64,000 nucleotides of DNA from Mycolicibacterium sp. ND9-15 (lineage in GTDB: Bacteria; Actinomycetota; Actinomycetes; Mycobacteriales; Mycobacteriaceae). Of the stretch, positions 35,609 to 44,795 are shown in pieces. Location of the stretch: assembly GCF_035918395.1 (NCBI RefSeq), contig NZ_CP142362.1:1587501-1651500 (forward strand), in the 5' to 3' direction. The first letter of the stretch is position 1. The number at the start of each line of letters is the position of its first letter. The notes under the pieces were generated by a model. The model did not search any database. It saw nothing but the letters and a program-made list of their open reading frames with translations, and was not told where the DNA came from. A program made the position numbers and the translations under genes.

Positions 35609-36024
35609 GGCGGGCGCACCATATCCGCCACCCCCACGCCTTGACCAATCGGTTGGGCGTTAGCCAGCAATCGCACTCGCTCGCCCCTCGTGCCGAAAAA
35701 CAACCTTTCACATGGATTGACTCGCAAACGTCGGCGAGCTACAGCAAATCTGCGCCGCGTATCGATCGTGGCCTATGTCATGAACCACGGAAGGATGTGA
35801 CGCAGGCGGAAATCGCCGCGGTCGAGGGACCGCGTTCGCCATCGGCATTACTCAGAGGTCATGCGGCCTATGGGCGGTTGCGGTCCGACGCATCCGCGAA
35901 TCAGCGTCTCATCCCGCGGTCAAGGTCATGCCACGGGAGTAAATCATGATCAACCTTTGGCCGTCGTGGTGGGTGCGGCACTCTTCACTGCCGGCGCGAT
36001 AGGTATCGCGATCTCGGCTGTGGG
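35609..36024. other. Intergenic stretch, no supported gene
   Basis: About 415 bp between the M15-like gene (divergent) and the 3' end of the patatin gene. One plus-strand frame (35861-36112) includes a hydrophobic segment (PLAVVVGAALFTAGAIGIAI) but overlaps the patatin 3' end and has no good start, so I do not call it. Confidence 0.5.
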
Positions 36025-37038
36025 TCAAGCGGAGGAAGGCGGCGGCACGTGCCGCGCGCTGGGATCGGCTGACGCCGGCTCACCCCGGCACACTCGCAGA
36101 TACTCGGAATAGTCCCAGGACGCCAGGAACTCTTCCGCGGCATGCAGGCCGCGTTGATACAGCGCATCGCGCTCCACGGCGGAAATGTCGAAATCCAATG
36201 TGCCGACAGCATCGGACGGGACGAAGATGGTGCGCCGAACCGTACACGGGTCGTCGATATAGGCGGCGTCCTGATCGCTGATCAGCGTTTCCAGCGCGCC
36301 GAACGCCAAGGACAGCGGACCCCGAATCTCGTGGGTGGGCGGCCTACCGGGCGGTGCCGAGAGCCGAATACCGAATGTCGGCCACTGCGGCCGGCCGCCC
36401 CTGTCGAACAGCTCAACCGGGAAATTCGACAGCAGACCCCCGTCTACCCACGTCGCACCACTGACTCGTACCGGTTCGAACGCGAAGGGCACCGCCGACG
36501 ACGCGCGCACGGCCCGGGCGACCGAGAACTCGTCAGGATCCACACCGTAATTCGGCAGATCCCACGGGATGCGGACCAGCCTGCGCCGCGACAGGTCACT
36601 CGCGGTCACCACCAGCGACCACGCATACCGGGTCGGCGCTTCGCCGGTGCGCAGATCACCGAACGTCCGCACGCCGAGATCGCCCAGCAAGCCGGTCAGC
36701 AGATTCTCCAGGTAGTCACCCTTGTACAGCCCGTCCTTAAGGGCCAGCGACAGCGCCGGGCCGACGATCGGTATCCGTGCCACCAGCGTCGGGTCGGCGA
36801 ACTTCGAATAGTCGATACTGTGTGCGAGCTCATCGAGGCGTGACACTGGTTCTCCGGCCGCCTGCAGCGCCGCGATCATTGACGCGACGACGGCGCCGGC
36901 GCTGGACCCCGCGACCCGAGGAAACCCATATCCGGCAGCGGCGAGCGCATGCACCGCACCGACCAGTCCGATGCCTCGGACACCACCGCCCTCACACACC
37001 AAATCTGCCCGCGCCGTGCGGCTCTGGCTCGAAGTCAT
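36025..37038 (-). CDS. Patatin-like phospholipase
   Basis: 337 residues. The oxyanion loop is CEGGGVRGIGLVGAV, the nucleophile elbow is GSSAG with Ser46, and the catalytic Asp lies in TWVDGGLLSNFPVELFD. This Ser/Asp dyad is diagnostic for patatin-type lipid acyl hydrolases. The start at 37038 overlaps the stop of the upstream PQQ-type dehydrogenase (ATGA); a longer frame upstream runs antisense-like through that gene and is rejected. It is predicted to be a soluble or membrane-associated esterase acting on phospholipids or acylglycerols. Confidence 0.93.
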   Translation of the reverse strand: MTSSQSRTARADLVCEGGGVRGIGLVGAVHALAAAGYGFPRVAGSSAGAVVASMIAALQAAGEPVSRLDELAHSIDYSKFADPTLVARIPIVGPALSLALKDGLYKGDYLENLLTGLLGDLGVRTFGDLRTGEAPTRYAWSLVVTASDLSRRRLVRIPWDLPNYGVDPDEFSVARAVRASSAVPFAFEPVRVSGATWVDGGLLSNFPVELFDRGGRPQWPTFGIRLSAPPGRPPTHEIRGPLSLAFGALETLISDQDAAYIDDPCTVRRTIFVPSDAVGTLDFDISAVERDALYQRGLHAAEEFLASWDYSEYLRVCRGEPASADPSARHVPPPSSA

Positions 37039-38090
37039 GGCCAGAACTGCAAGATTCGGTCGTCGCCGTCGCGCGGGCTGCCCCGTCCGTCGCGGTTGCT
37101 GGTGGTGAACCACAGCGCACCATCCGGTGCGGCGACAACGGTGCGCAGTCGCCCGTACTGTCCGACAAACAGTGCAGCCGGATCGGCCAATGAGCCGTCC
37201 GCACCAATCGGGATTTGGTACAGACGGTGACCGCGCAGACACGCCACCCACAGCGAGCCGCCGAAGTACGCCAACCCGGACGGTGACGCTTGATCGACGG
37301 GCCACTGGATCACCGGATCGATCAACCCCGGGGTGTTCGCGCGCCCTTCGGCCATCGGCCACCCATAGTTGCCGCCGCGCTGGATCAAGTTGATCTCGTC
37401 GAACCGGTTGGCACCGTACTCGGTGGCCCACAGCCGTCCGGCCGAATCCCATGCCAGCCCTTGGATATTGCGGTGCCCGAAGGACCAGACCGGCGACGCG
37501 GGATCGGGGTTGTCCGACGGAATCGAGCCGTCGAGATTGATGCGGAGAATCTTGCCGCCCCACGACGATCGATCCTGCGCCAGTCCCGGGTTACCAGTTT
37601 CGCCCGTCGTGATGTAGAGCTTGGTGTCCGGGCCGAACGCAATGCGCCCGCCGTCGTGGACTGAACCCGCGGGAATGCCGGTGAAAATCGGCGACGGCGC
37701 AGTGAGCGACGTCCCGTCGAAGCGCATCGTCACCACGCGGTTGTCCTGTGCGGTCGTGATGTAGGCGAACACGGTTTGACCCGCGGTGGCCAGGCCGAGC
37801 AGGCCGCCCTCACCGCGCGCCGCGACGCCGGCCACCGTCCCGACGTTGTCGATCACGTCCGGTTGCGCCAAGTGCTGAATCGCCCCGCTATCGCGTTCGG
37901 CGATCAGCGCGCTGCCGTCGGGCAGGAACGCGATCCCCCACGGCACAGCCAGATTGGTGGCGACGACGTCCGGCCCACCACTGCTCGGCTGCCCGACAGC
38001 CGCGGGGTTGTCTGACGCGATGGCCAACGAAACGGCCATGGCGAGCCCTATGGCGGCGCGCAACACGATGATCCTTGGTGCGGTGACCAT
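37035..38090 (-). CDS. PQQ-type glucose/sorbosone dehydrogenase (GSDH) family, exported
   Basis: From the ATG at 38090, a signal segment (RIIVLRAAIGLAMAVSLAIA) precedes a six-bladed beta-propeller of the soluble aldose sugar dehydrogenase type. Motifs are LAVPWGIAFLPDGSALIAER, GGLLGLA, HDGGRIAFGPDTKLYITTGE, GGKILRINLDGSIPSDNP, SFGHRNIQGLAWD and RGGNYGWPMAEG. These match the PQQ/Ca-binding family; mycobacterial members may use other deazaflavin-type cofactors or act without PQQ. An in-frame ATG further up (38171) is possible. It is translationally coupled to the patatin gene. Confidence 0.88.
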   Translation of the reverse strand: MVTAPRIIVLRAAIGLAMAVSLAIASDNPAAVGQPSSGGPDVVATNLAVPWGIAFLPDGSALIAERDSGAIQHLAQPDVIDNVGTVAGVAARGEGGLLGLATAGQTVFAYITTAQDNRVVTMRFDGTSLTAPSPIFTGIPAGSVHDGGRIAFGPDTKLYITTGETGNPGLAQDRSSWGGKILRINLDGSIPSDNPDPASPVWSFGHRNIQGLAWDSAGRLWATEYGANRFDEINLIQRGGNYGWPMAEGRANTPGLIDPVIQWPVDQASPSGLAYFGGSLWVACLRGHRLYQIPIGADGSLADPAALFVGQYGRLRTVVAAPDGALWFTTSNRDGRGSPRDGDDRILQFWP

Positions 38091-38228
38091 CCAAAGCGGG
38101 CACCGGGAGTTGGCGGGCGTATGCCGTTGGAAGCGCATACAACTTGTGCCATCTGCGGTTGTATTCGCCATATCTTGAGTGTCTCGCGACTCAACTTGTG
38201 CGAAGGTGTTTTCAGCTGAACTTGTCGC

Positions 38229-38975
38229 TCACAGCTGCTCGCGCAGCCGTTCAACGAGATTCAGCAGCTTTTCGTGATGCGAACCGGGCCAGTAAATCTG
38301 GCTGCAGTCGGCACAGCGAACGAAATCGCTGTAGTAGCGGCGGGTCAGCGGCTGCAGGCGGTCGATCACCTCGTCCTTCCTGACCTTGACCAGTTCGCCG
38401 TTGCACCGCATGCACCGGGTGAACGGTGCGAGACTCTCGCTCAGGTCCAGGCGCCGTATCACCTCGAGCGTCTGCGCCTCCGGGTCATCGGAGTGGACGA
38501 ACAAGCCATGGGTGATGATGCGGCGTTTCAATAGACCGCGGTCTCGGGTCAGCACAATGCGCCGTTGAGCGAGGCTGATATCGACCAGCGTCTCGTCGTC
38601 GGCATCGGCCGACCACCACACATCGAACCCGAGTAGACGCAAGAGCCGCGCCAGCCGACCCAGGTTGACGTCGACGGCGAAACGCGTGTCGCGCAGCGGC
38701 ACCGGACGCAGTCGGGCCGTCGAGCCGATGTCGAGCGTTTCGAACATCGGGTACGCGGCGATGCGGTCGCCGGGGGCTGGGCGGTGGCTGAAATCCTTCG
38801 CCGCGCCGTTCACCACGATCAGGTCGACTTCGGTGTGCGGAATGCCCGTCGCCTCGAGAACGTCCTTGACCGTCTGATGCGGCCGGAAGGGACGGCGCAG
38901 GGTGAGACCACGTGACTCGCGCGGCAGGAAGTCGTTGAGCTCTGCGTACACCCGCACGTCCACGTGCTCCGGCAT
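38229..38975 (-). CDS. Mut7-C RNase-domain protein with N-terminal ubiquitin-like domain
   Basis: 248 residues. The N-terminal ~85 residues form a ThiS/ubiquitin-like beta-grasp (VRVYAELNDFLP, VVNGAAKDFSHRPAPGDRIA). The C-terminal Mut7-C part is PIN-like (FAVDVNLGRLARLLRLLGFD, ADDETLVDISLAQRRIVLTR) and ends with a zinc ribbon of two CxxC pairs (CMRCNGE and CADCSQIYWPG). This two-domain fusion is a recognised family, thought to act in RNA processing; its substrate is unknown. It stands alone. Confidence 0.9.
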   Translation of the reverse strand: MPEHVDVRVYAELNDFLPRESRGLTLRRPFRPHQTVKDVLEATGIPHTEVDLIVVNGAAKDFSHRPAPGDRIAAYPMFETLDIGSTARLRPVPLRDTRFAVDVNLGRLARLLRLLGFDVWWSADADDETLVDISLAQRRIVLTRDRGLLKRRIITHGLFVHSDDPEAQTLEVIRRLDLSESLAPFTRCMRCNGELVKVRKDEVIDRLQPLTRRYYSDFVRCADCSQIYWPGSHHEKLLNLVERLREQL

Positions 38976-39084
38976 TCCTCATCGTGTCCCGCAGAACCGC
39001 CGGCCGCAACCGCTTCTCTCACTGCGAGCGAAAGTCTGGCAGAACCGGACCGCCTCCCCCGCCTTCTTTCGGATCGCTGAGTGA

Positions 39085-39195
39085 GAGGGTGCGCGACGGT
39101 GGGGTCGTCCCACAGGATGTTGCCCGAAAAGGTCGCGGCGGGGACGAAAAGCAGATCCGGTCCGTCATCGACGACCTGGGCAACCTTAACCAGAA
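39085..39195 (-). pseudogene. Relic of an alpha/beta-hydrolase/adenylate-cyclase gene
   Basis: The minus strand reads VVDDGPDLLFVPAATF, then SGNILWDDPTVAHPL, closely matching residues near the N-terminus of the intact cyclase at 48.7-50.1 kb (VVGDNGPDLLFVPTATF, then PIDLLWDDPTVAGHL). Only about 37 codons remain, with no start or catalytic part. It is a decayed paralogue or a recombination scar. Confidence 0.7.
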
Positions 39196-39238
39196 TTTCC
39201 CGCTCCAATGGGTCCGCAGGCGCCGATAGACTCGGCTC

Positions 39239-39883
39239 GTGACTTCGCTTGCTGATCTTGAAGCACGGGTCGCGGCCCTGGAAGCCGACCGAGCGGACTA
39301 CCGCGCGGTACTGGCCGCGGTTGGAGCACTGGGTCAACGCGTCGATGGTTTCGGCACCCAGGTCGACCGCCTTACGACTCAAGTCGACGGTCTCACCATG
39401 CAGGTCGACGGTCTCACCACGCAGGTCGACGGTCTCACCACGCGCTTCGACACGATGGACACACGCTTCGACACGATGGACACACGCTTCGACGCCGTCG
39501 ACACACGGTTCGAGGCGGTCGACACACGGTTCGAGGCGATGGACAGACGCTTTGACGGGGTGGACACACGCTTGGATGCGATGGACAAACGCTTGGACGG
39601 GGTGGGCACACGCTTTGACACGCTCGACACGCGGATCGACGGCATCGATGAGCGACTCGGCGACGTCGCGGTCACGGCCAACGCCAACCGTGAGGCCATC
39701 AACGCGCTCGGTGAGAAGCTTGCCTCTCACCAGACGGAGACGCGCACGGAGTTCACGGCGCTTCGCAAAGACCTCAACGACCACCGTCAGGAAACGCGCG
39801 CAAACTTTCGAGCAGTCGACGAACAGCTCGCCGAAATCAGGGACCTTATCGTGGAGCGCTTCAATGGACTTCGCGGCCACTAA
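39239..39883 (+). CDS. Heptad-repeat coiled-coil protein of unknown function
   Basis: 214 residues from a GTG. Residues 41-138 are 14 uninterrupted heptads: four QVDGLTT-like, then ten RFDTMDT/RLDAMDK-like. The N-terminal part (SLADLEARVAALEADRADYR) and the tail (EFTALRKDLNDHRQETRANF) are also helical and charged. No membrane segment, signal peptide or catalytic motif is visible. It is likely a rod-like oligomer. Similar short t-SNARE/apolipoprotein-like coiled coils are common in bacteria, with roles from scaffolds to antitoxin partners; I cannot assign one. Confidence 0.75.
   Translation: MTSLADLEARVAALEADRADYRAVLAAVGALGQRVDGFGTQVDRLTTQVDGLTMQVDGLTTQVDGLTTRFDTMDTRFDTMDTRFDAVDTRFEAVDTRFEAMDRRFDGVDTRLDAMDKRLDGVGTRFDTLDTRIDGIDERLGDVAVTANANREAINALGEKLASHQTETRTEFTALRKDLNDHRQETRANFRAVDEQLAEIRDLIVERFNGLRGH
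39359..39652 (+). repeat. 21-bp tandem repeats encoding heptads
   Basis: Fourteen 21-bp units, the first four CAGGTCGACGGTCTCACCA-like and the rest CGCTTCGACACGATGGACA-like. Adjacent units are nearly identical, so copy number may vary between strains. Confidence 0.85.
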
Positions 39884-39930
39884 CCGCGTGGCCACTCAGC
39901 CGTTTCAAGGTTGAACCCGACTGCTGTGAA

Positions 39931-41334
39931 CTAATCGCGAGGGTAAGTCGCCGCGGCGAGGTCGAGGATCTCCCGACGATCCGCCGGCAGGAGGAAGCCC
40001 GATTCCGTTGCCGCGTCCAGCGATTCGGTGAAGCGGTCGAGGTACTCCGCCGCCCCGCCGGGATAGAGCCGGGTCACGGTCGCGGCATCGAACGGCTCGC
40101 CGGACCCGAACAGATGCGATAACGGACTCTCGCCCGAGCCGACGCCCGATGTCCGTGCGATCGGCACGTCCACCCACGGAGTGCGCACCCCGCCCGTGGC
40201 GATCCCCTTTTCATCGAGCACCAGCCGAGGCGGGTCGCCTTCATCCAATTCCATGGGCGCAGCTTTCGACGGGGCCGCGCCGGTGCGTATCCAAGAGTGC
40301 AGACCAGCGATCGCGGCCTGCAGGACGTAATGGTGCTGAGGGCCGAAGTTGATGTAATGCGGCAACTGTTGGCCCATCAGCGTGTTGGTCGGTGCATACG
40401 CCGCGGCTAGTTCTTCCAGCGGTGCGAAACCGGTGTCGATGCGAGCGACCTGAATCGTGTAGTTGTCGGCATGCGCGCTGCCCGGGATCTCCCACGCCCG
40501 CAGCAGATCGGTGTCGGGCTGCCTGGCCAGGTGATAGCCCGGCCGCACGCCGCCGACAACGTCGGTTTCGGTGAGCACGGTCAGCAGCGGGACGCGCAGA
40601 TCGGGACGGAACTTGACCGCTTGCGGCGCGGATCCGGCCGGCTCCGCGAATATGGAGCCGCCGTCCAGCGGCGCGGCGGGCCCGAACCGGGAATGAATCA
40701 GAAAGCCGTCGTAGCGTCCCACCAACGGATCGACGGCGTTGACGTAGGTGGTCAGGAACATAGCCGACTGTGACTCGCCTACGGCGACAACGAATTCGGG
40801 CTTCAGCCCACCGAGCACATCGGTCCCCGCCGGCTCCCTGATCAGCCGACCGACCTGGGAGAAGATGTCGTACGAGAAGGCGTCTGCTGGGTGGCTCAGC
40901 CGCCAGTACCGCTCGGGATCCTGTTTTTTCAACGACATGTCGAACCCGAGGCTGGCACCGCCCTCGACCCCGACCTGTTGCGCCGAGACCGCGACGTAGG
41001 CGTAGCCCTCGCGAATCAGCTCGCGATGCGCCATGAACCAGACGGCCGGAGCGTCGATGCCACCGCTGACGTTGAGCCACTCGACGATTACCGTCCCGTT
41101 GAACTTCGTGGCGTCCGATGGCTTCAAGACGACGATCCGAGTGGTGTAGTCCGTTACCACCGAGGGCGCCGCGTCCCACCGCCCGTCGGCCCCATGCTCG
41201 CCGGCTGGAGCGTAGGAGGTTGCCGATCCCGAGACGAAGTACTCGTCATCGGTATAGCCGAGGTCGGCAATGTCGTAGGAACCGAGCAGCAACTTCGGCT
41301 CGCCCGGGGCGTGCGTGATCACCGTGTCGGTCAT
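39931..41334 (-). CDS. Alpha/beta hydrolase domain protein (PF20091-like)
   Basis: 467 residues from MTDTVITHAPG (an ATG eight codons earlier is possible). The large mycobacterial hydrolase layout is clear: VIVEWLNVSGGIDAPAVWF, FVVAVGESQSAMFLTTYVNA with nucleophile Ser in GESQS, and a late His in ADNYTIQ/GPQHHYVLQAA regions. Members are annotated as alpha/beta hydrolase domain-containing proteins without known substrate. No signal peptide is seen. Confidence 0.82.
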   Translation of the reverse strand: MTDTVITHAPGEPKLLLGSYDIADLGYTDDEYFVSGSATSYAPAGEHGADGRWDAAPSVVTDYTTRIVVLKPSDATKFNGTVIVEWLNVSGGIDAPAVWFMAHRELIREGYAYVAVSAQQVGVEGGASLGFDMSLKKQDPERYWRLSHPADAFSYDIFSQVGRLIREPAGTDVLGGLKPEFVVAVGESQSAMFLTTYVNAVDPLVGRYDGFLIHSRFGPAAPLDGGSIFAEPAGSAPQAVKFRPDLRVPLLTVLTETDVVGGVRPGYHLARQPDTDLLRAWEIPGSAHADNYTIQVARIDTGFAPLEELAAAYAPTNTLMGQQLPHYINFGPQHHYVLQAAIAGLHSWIRTGAAPSKAAPMELDEGDPPRLVLDEKGIATGGVRTPWVDVPIARTSGVGSGESPLSHLFGSGEPFDAATVTRLYPGGAAEYLDRFTESLDAATESGFLLPADRREILDLAAATYPRD

Positions 41335-41518
41335 CGCACCACACCCGCCGTAGACCACCGCATCGCAATGCCCGAAACCATGTCGGCCACCTTAGCCACC
41401 CCCCGGGCGCCACAGCCTGCGACAGCCTTCTTCTCGGTGAAAAGCCCGACACAGCGAACGCAAACAGCGCTACAAAGAGAGTGGGCCCAACGAAGCTGCG
41501 CGCCCATCGGAGGTCATC

Positions 41519-42967
41519 GTGGAGCAGTTGAGCGGTCTTGACGCCGCATTCGTCTACGCCGAGACCGCCGGCGCGGCACACGTGACCTTCCTGGCGATCT
41601 ACGACCCGTCGACCGCGGAGAACAAGACCGTCACCTTCGACGACGTCGTCACGCACGTCGGCTCCCGGCTCGGCGCCGACCGCCTTTTCCGCTCCGTGCT
41701 GGCTCGCGTACCGCTCGACCTGGATCACCCGTACTGGGTCCGCGACCCCGACTTCGACCTGAGCCGCCACCTCCACCACCTGACGCTGCCCAGCCCCGGC
41801 GGCTGGCAGCAGCTGTGCGAGCAGGTATCGCGCCTGCACGAACAGCGGATGGATCTGCACCGGCCGCCGTGGGACGGCTACTTCATCGACGGGCTGGGCC
41901 ACATCCGCGGGGTACCGGACGGCGCGTTCGCGCTGTGCTTCAAGATGCACCATTCGGCGGTCGACGGGGTGACCGGCCTGGGCATCGCCACCGCGCTGCA
42001 CGACCTGAGCGTCGACACCGCCCCGCCGCCGGCCGACGACTGGACACCGGAGCGGCGGCCGTCGTCGCTGAACCTGCTGGCCCGCACCGCGGTCACCTAC
42101 GTCCGCCGGCCGGCACGGTTCGTCGCCACGGCACGGCACAGCCTTCCACTGCTGAGCGGGATTTCCGCGTCGGTGCTCCGGGCATTGCCGATCGGTCACC
42201 GCGCCGAACGCGGGATACTCACCGGCGCGCCGCACACCCGGTTCAACCAGCCCACCGACAGCCGTCGCAACTTCGACGCACGGTCCTTTGACCTGTCGGC
42301 CGTGGCGGCGGCACGCAAACGAGTCGCGGGGGCAACCGTCAACGACGTCGTCCTCGCGGGCATCGGCGGCGCGCTACGCCGCTACCTGCTGGACAAGGGT
42401 GAGCTGCCGGACTCCTCGCTGGTGACGTTCATCGCGATCGCCGAGCACACCGACCCCGACCACGAGCACGGGGCGAATCAGATTGCAGTGGCGCGGGTTC
42501 CGCTCGGAACGGACATCGCCGACCCGATCGCACGGCTGCGGGCGGTGCACGAGTCCAGCGCCGGGTCGAAGGCCTTCACCGAGGCCGTGGGTCCGCACGC
42601 GGCCGTCGAGTACGCCGAGTTTCTGCCGGGCACACTCGTGGTCGGGATGATCCGTCTGATGATGGCGATGCACCTCGGGAAGTACTACCCCAGCGCACGG
42701 TTCGGCAACACCTACGTCACCACCATGCGTGGCCCCGATTTCCCGATCTACCTACTCGGCGCGAAAATGATTGCCGGCTATGGACTCTCGCCCTTCACGC
42801 AGGGAAACGGGTTGATGCACAGCGTGGTCAGTTACTGCGGACGGGTGCTGGTGAGCATCAACGGCTGCCCGGCCGTGCTGCCCGACATCGAGCACTACGC
42901 GGACTGCGTGGACGCCGCGTTCGCCGAACTGCTCGGTACGCGGACGCCTGAGCCAAGCGTCAGTTGA
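41519..42967 (+). CDS. Wax ester synthase/diacylglycerol acyltransferase (WS/DGAT)
   Basis: 482 residues from a GTG. The N-terminus MEQLSGLDAAFVYAETAGAA is the standard opening. The catalytic HHxxxDG is present as MHHSAVDG near residue 143. NDVVLAGIGGALRRYL and the final VVSYCGRVLVSINGCPAVLP match the C-terminal half. The enzyme transfers acyl groups from acyl-CoA to diacylglycerol or fatty alcohol, making storage lipid at the membrane. It is complete. Mycobacteria encode many paralogues, so the exact one cannot be named. Confidence 0.95.
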   Translation: MEQLSGLDAAFVYAETAGAAHVTFLAIYDPSTAENKTVTFDDVVTHVGSRLGADRLFRSVLARVPLDLDHPYWVRDPDFDLSRHLHHLTLPSPGGWQQLCEQVSRLHEQRMDLHRPPWDGYFIDGLGHIRGVPDGAFALCFKMHHSAVDGVTGLGIATALHDLSVDTAPPPADDWTPERRPSSLNLLARTAVTYVRRPARFVATARHSLPLLSGISASVLRALPIGHRAERGILTGAPHTRFNQPTDSRRNFDARSFDLSAVAAARKRVAGATVNDVVLAGIGGALRRYLLDKGELPDSSLVTFIAIAEHTDPDHEHGANQIAVARVPLGTDIADPIARLRAVHESSAGSKAFTEAVGPHAAVEYAEFLPGTLVVGMIRLMMAMHLGKYYPSARFGNTYVTTMRGPDFPIYLLGAKMIAGYGLSPFTQGNGLMHSVVSYCGRVLVSINGCPAVLPDIEHYADCVDAAFAELLGTRTPEPSVS

Positions 42968-42980
42968 ACCGCTCACCACA

Positions 42981-44681
42981 CTAGGGCGACTCGAGCACCG
43001 TCGTCGCGGGCAACTCGACAGCGCCTCCGTCACCGCTTCCGCTCGCGGGCGGTTCCGGACTCACAGGTTCGGGAGCGGATGCCGACGCGACGGCGGGCGG
43101 CGAGTAGACCGGCTCCGAGGGCGTCACCGGCTCGACCGACGATGGCGCCGCCGGAATCGTGGTGGGCTGCGAGGTCGACGTAGTCGTTTCAGAAGAGGTT
43201 GTCGTCGGCGATGTCGTTGTCGTCGAAGTTGTCGTCGTTGTCGGCGGTGTCGTTGAGGTCGTCGTCGTAGGAGTCGTCGTCGTAGGAGTGGTCGTGGTGG
43301 GAGTCGTCGTCGTGGGAGTCGTCGTTGTCGTGGGAGTCGTCGCGGTGGTGGTCGGCGGCGGTGTCGTCGTAACCGTCGTCGTGAACGTCGGCAGTGCCGG
43401 AAATGGGTTCACCGGTGCGACGACCGGCGGAATCGGAATAGGAATCGCTGGAACTTGTGGCGAAGGGGCCGGCACCTGCGGCGCGGGAGCCACCGGCGCG
43501 TCGTTGCCCACCGGACCCTGGTTGGTCCTCACACTCGGCGCTGCCGGAGCAGGCGAGACCACCGCGACCGGCAGCGCCACCGGATCCGGCTCGTGCGGCA
43601 CCGGCGGCAGGTACCGTCCCGGCACGGTCTCCGACTGTGCGGGCGGCGCCGGCTGGGCCGAGACATCGGCCACCGGCCGAATCGCGACCGCCACCGTCAC
43701 CGCCAGCGTCGCGAAGCTGACCACCACGAATCCCAGCGCGCTACCCATCAGCAGCGACCGCGGCGGGGGCGGCGCGATCATCGCGGTGTAGGCCTCTTCG
43801 TCCTCCAGCTCCGGGACGAACTCCTCGAGCGACTCGAAGGGCAGCTCGTACTCGCCGGGCTCCTCCTGCGAGTACGCCAGCAGCGGCCCCACCGCCGCAG
43901 GATCCGCCGCCTGCGCCATCTGCGTCGCGTCACCAGCCGCGGGCGCCGCCATCGTCGCATCCGCTGCCGCCGGCGCCATCAACGTCGCGTCGCCGGCGGC
44001 CGGGGCCATCTGCGTCGCTGCGCCCGCCGGGAAGCCGGAGCCGTCCGCCGTCTGCGCGGCCCCGCGCGCGATCGCAAAGCCCGCATCCGGTGGCACCTCC
44101 ACCGGCGCCGTCGAATGGAGCTCGGCGGCAACGGAGTCAAGATCGAGCCGCTGCCCGATCAGCATGATCCGCACTGCGTCACCGGGCGACTGCTGCAACA
44201 CCGCGGCACACGCGGCGGCCGAACCGGCCGCGCCGATCGGCACCGACGCCAGCACCGACGTCGACGCCGGGCCCTCGCCGACCACCGCCAGCGACACCGT
44301 CTCGTCGGCGCCCAACAGCAACGTGGCGTCCGCTCCGACACTGCGTGCCAGCGCCGCGGCCGCCTCGGCTTCAGACACCACTTCGACGTTCTGCACTCCG
44401 GCGCCCAGCACCGTCTGGCGCAGCGTGTCGGCCTGCGACGCGTCGGGCAACACCATCCGCGTCGCTGCAACACGATTCCCCGAGTCCTCGACCGCCCGGT
44501 ATGTGCCGACGATGGTGTCGGCCAGATCGGTCATCGCGTCATCGGGCAGATCGAGCGCGTACTGGTCGAAAACCTGCCCGTCCGAAGCGGCCACCATCGC
44601 CAGCCGCGCCACCCGTCCGGTGACCGCCACCCCGAGGACTACGTCCACCGGTTCACCTGGGCCTTTCTCGCTGACTGACAC
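42981..44681 (-). CDS. Membrane-anchored Pro/Thr-rich protein, Rv0312-like
   Basis: 566 residues. The first 200 form a soluble domain (VDVVLGVAVTGRVARLAMVA, LLLGADETVSLAVVGEG) resembling an actin/Hsp70-like fold. Ala-rich repeats (PAAGDATQMA-like) and an acidic stretch follow. One membrane helix (SLLMGSALGFVVVSFATLAV, about residue 315) leads to a long Pro-rich then Thr-rich tail with repeated PTTTT units (43190-43370). The layout resembles M. tuberculosis Rv0312, annotated as proline/threonine-rich. The tail is probably a surface, possibly glycosylated, stalk. Confidence 0.75.
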   Translation of the reverse strand: MSVSEKGPGEPVDVVLGVAVTGRVARLAMVAASDGQVFDQYALDLPDDAMTDLADTIVGTYRAVEDSGNRVAATRMVLPDASQADTLRQTVLGAGVQNVEVVSEAEAAAALARSVGADATLLLGADETVSLAVVGEGPASTSVLASVPIGAAGSAAACAAVLQQSPGDAVRIMLIGQRLDLDSVAAELHSTAPVEVPPDAGFAIARGAAQTADGSGFPAGAATQMAPAAGDATLMAPAAADATMAAPAAGDATQMAQAADPAAVGPLLAYSQEEPGEYELPFESLEEFVPELEDEEAYTAMIAPPPPRSLLMGSALGFVVVSFATLAVTVAVAIRPVADVSAQPAPPAQSETVPGRYLPPVPHEPDPVALPVAVVSPAPAAPSVRTNQGPVGNDAPVAPAPQVPAPSPQVPAIPIPIPPVVAPVNPFPALPTFTTTVTTTPPPTTTATTPTTTTTPTTTTPTTTTPTTTTPTTTTSTTPPTTTTTSTTTTSPTTTSSETTTSTSQPTTIPAAPSSVEPVTPSEPVYSPPAVASASAPEPVSPEPPASGSGDGGAVELPATTVLESP

Positions 44682-44795
44682 GACCTTCCCAAAGTTACTT
44701 CACATGCCGCACGGTTCTGAGTTGCTTGTGCGGAGCGGCAAAAGTGGCACGCTGAGTAGCCACACCCCGCGGCGCCCTACTGGAGGAATCGATAC

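Noticed and set aside
36025..37563. 512-codon reading of the patatin gene
   Set aside because: The extra N-terminal 175 residues are antisense-like arginine-rich sequence inside the dehydrogenase gene; the ATG at 37038 with ATGA overlap is the true start.
39359..39652. Regular 21-bp repeats as a possible CRISPR array
   Set aside because: Tandem without spacers and in frame with a coiled-coil gene.
38819..39895. Minus-strand frame across the heptad-repeat gene
   Set aside because: The VHRVEACVHRVEA-like repeats are the antisense of the 21-bp heptad DNA. Only the 39085-39195 part matches a real protein and is reported as a relic.
43190..43370. GTCGTCGT-rich repeats resembling a satellite or CRISPR-like array
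   Set aside because: No spacers; the repeats are the Thr codons of the Pro/Thr-rich protein.
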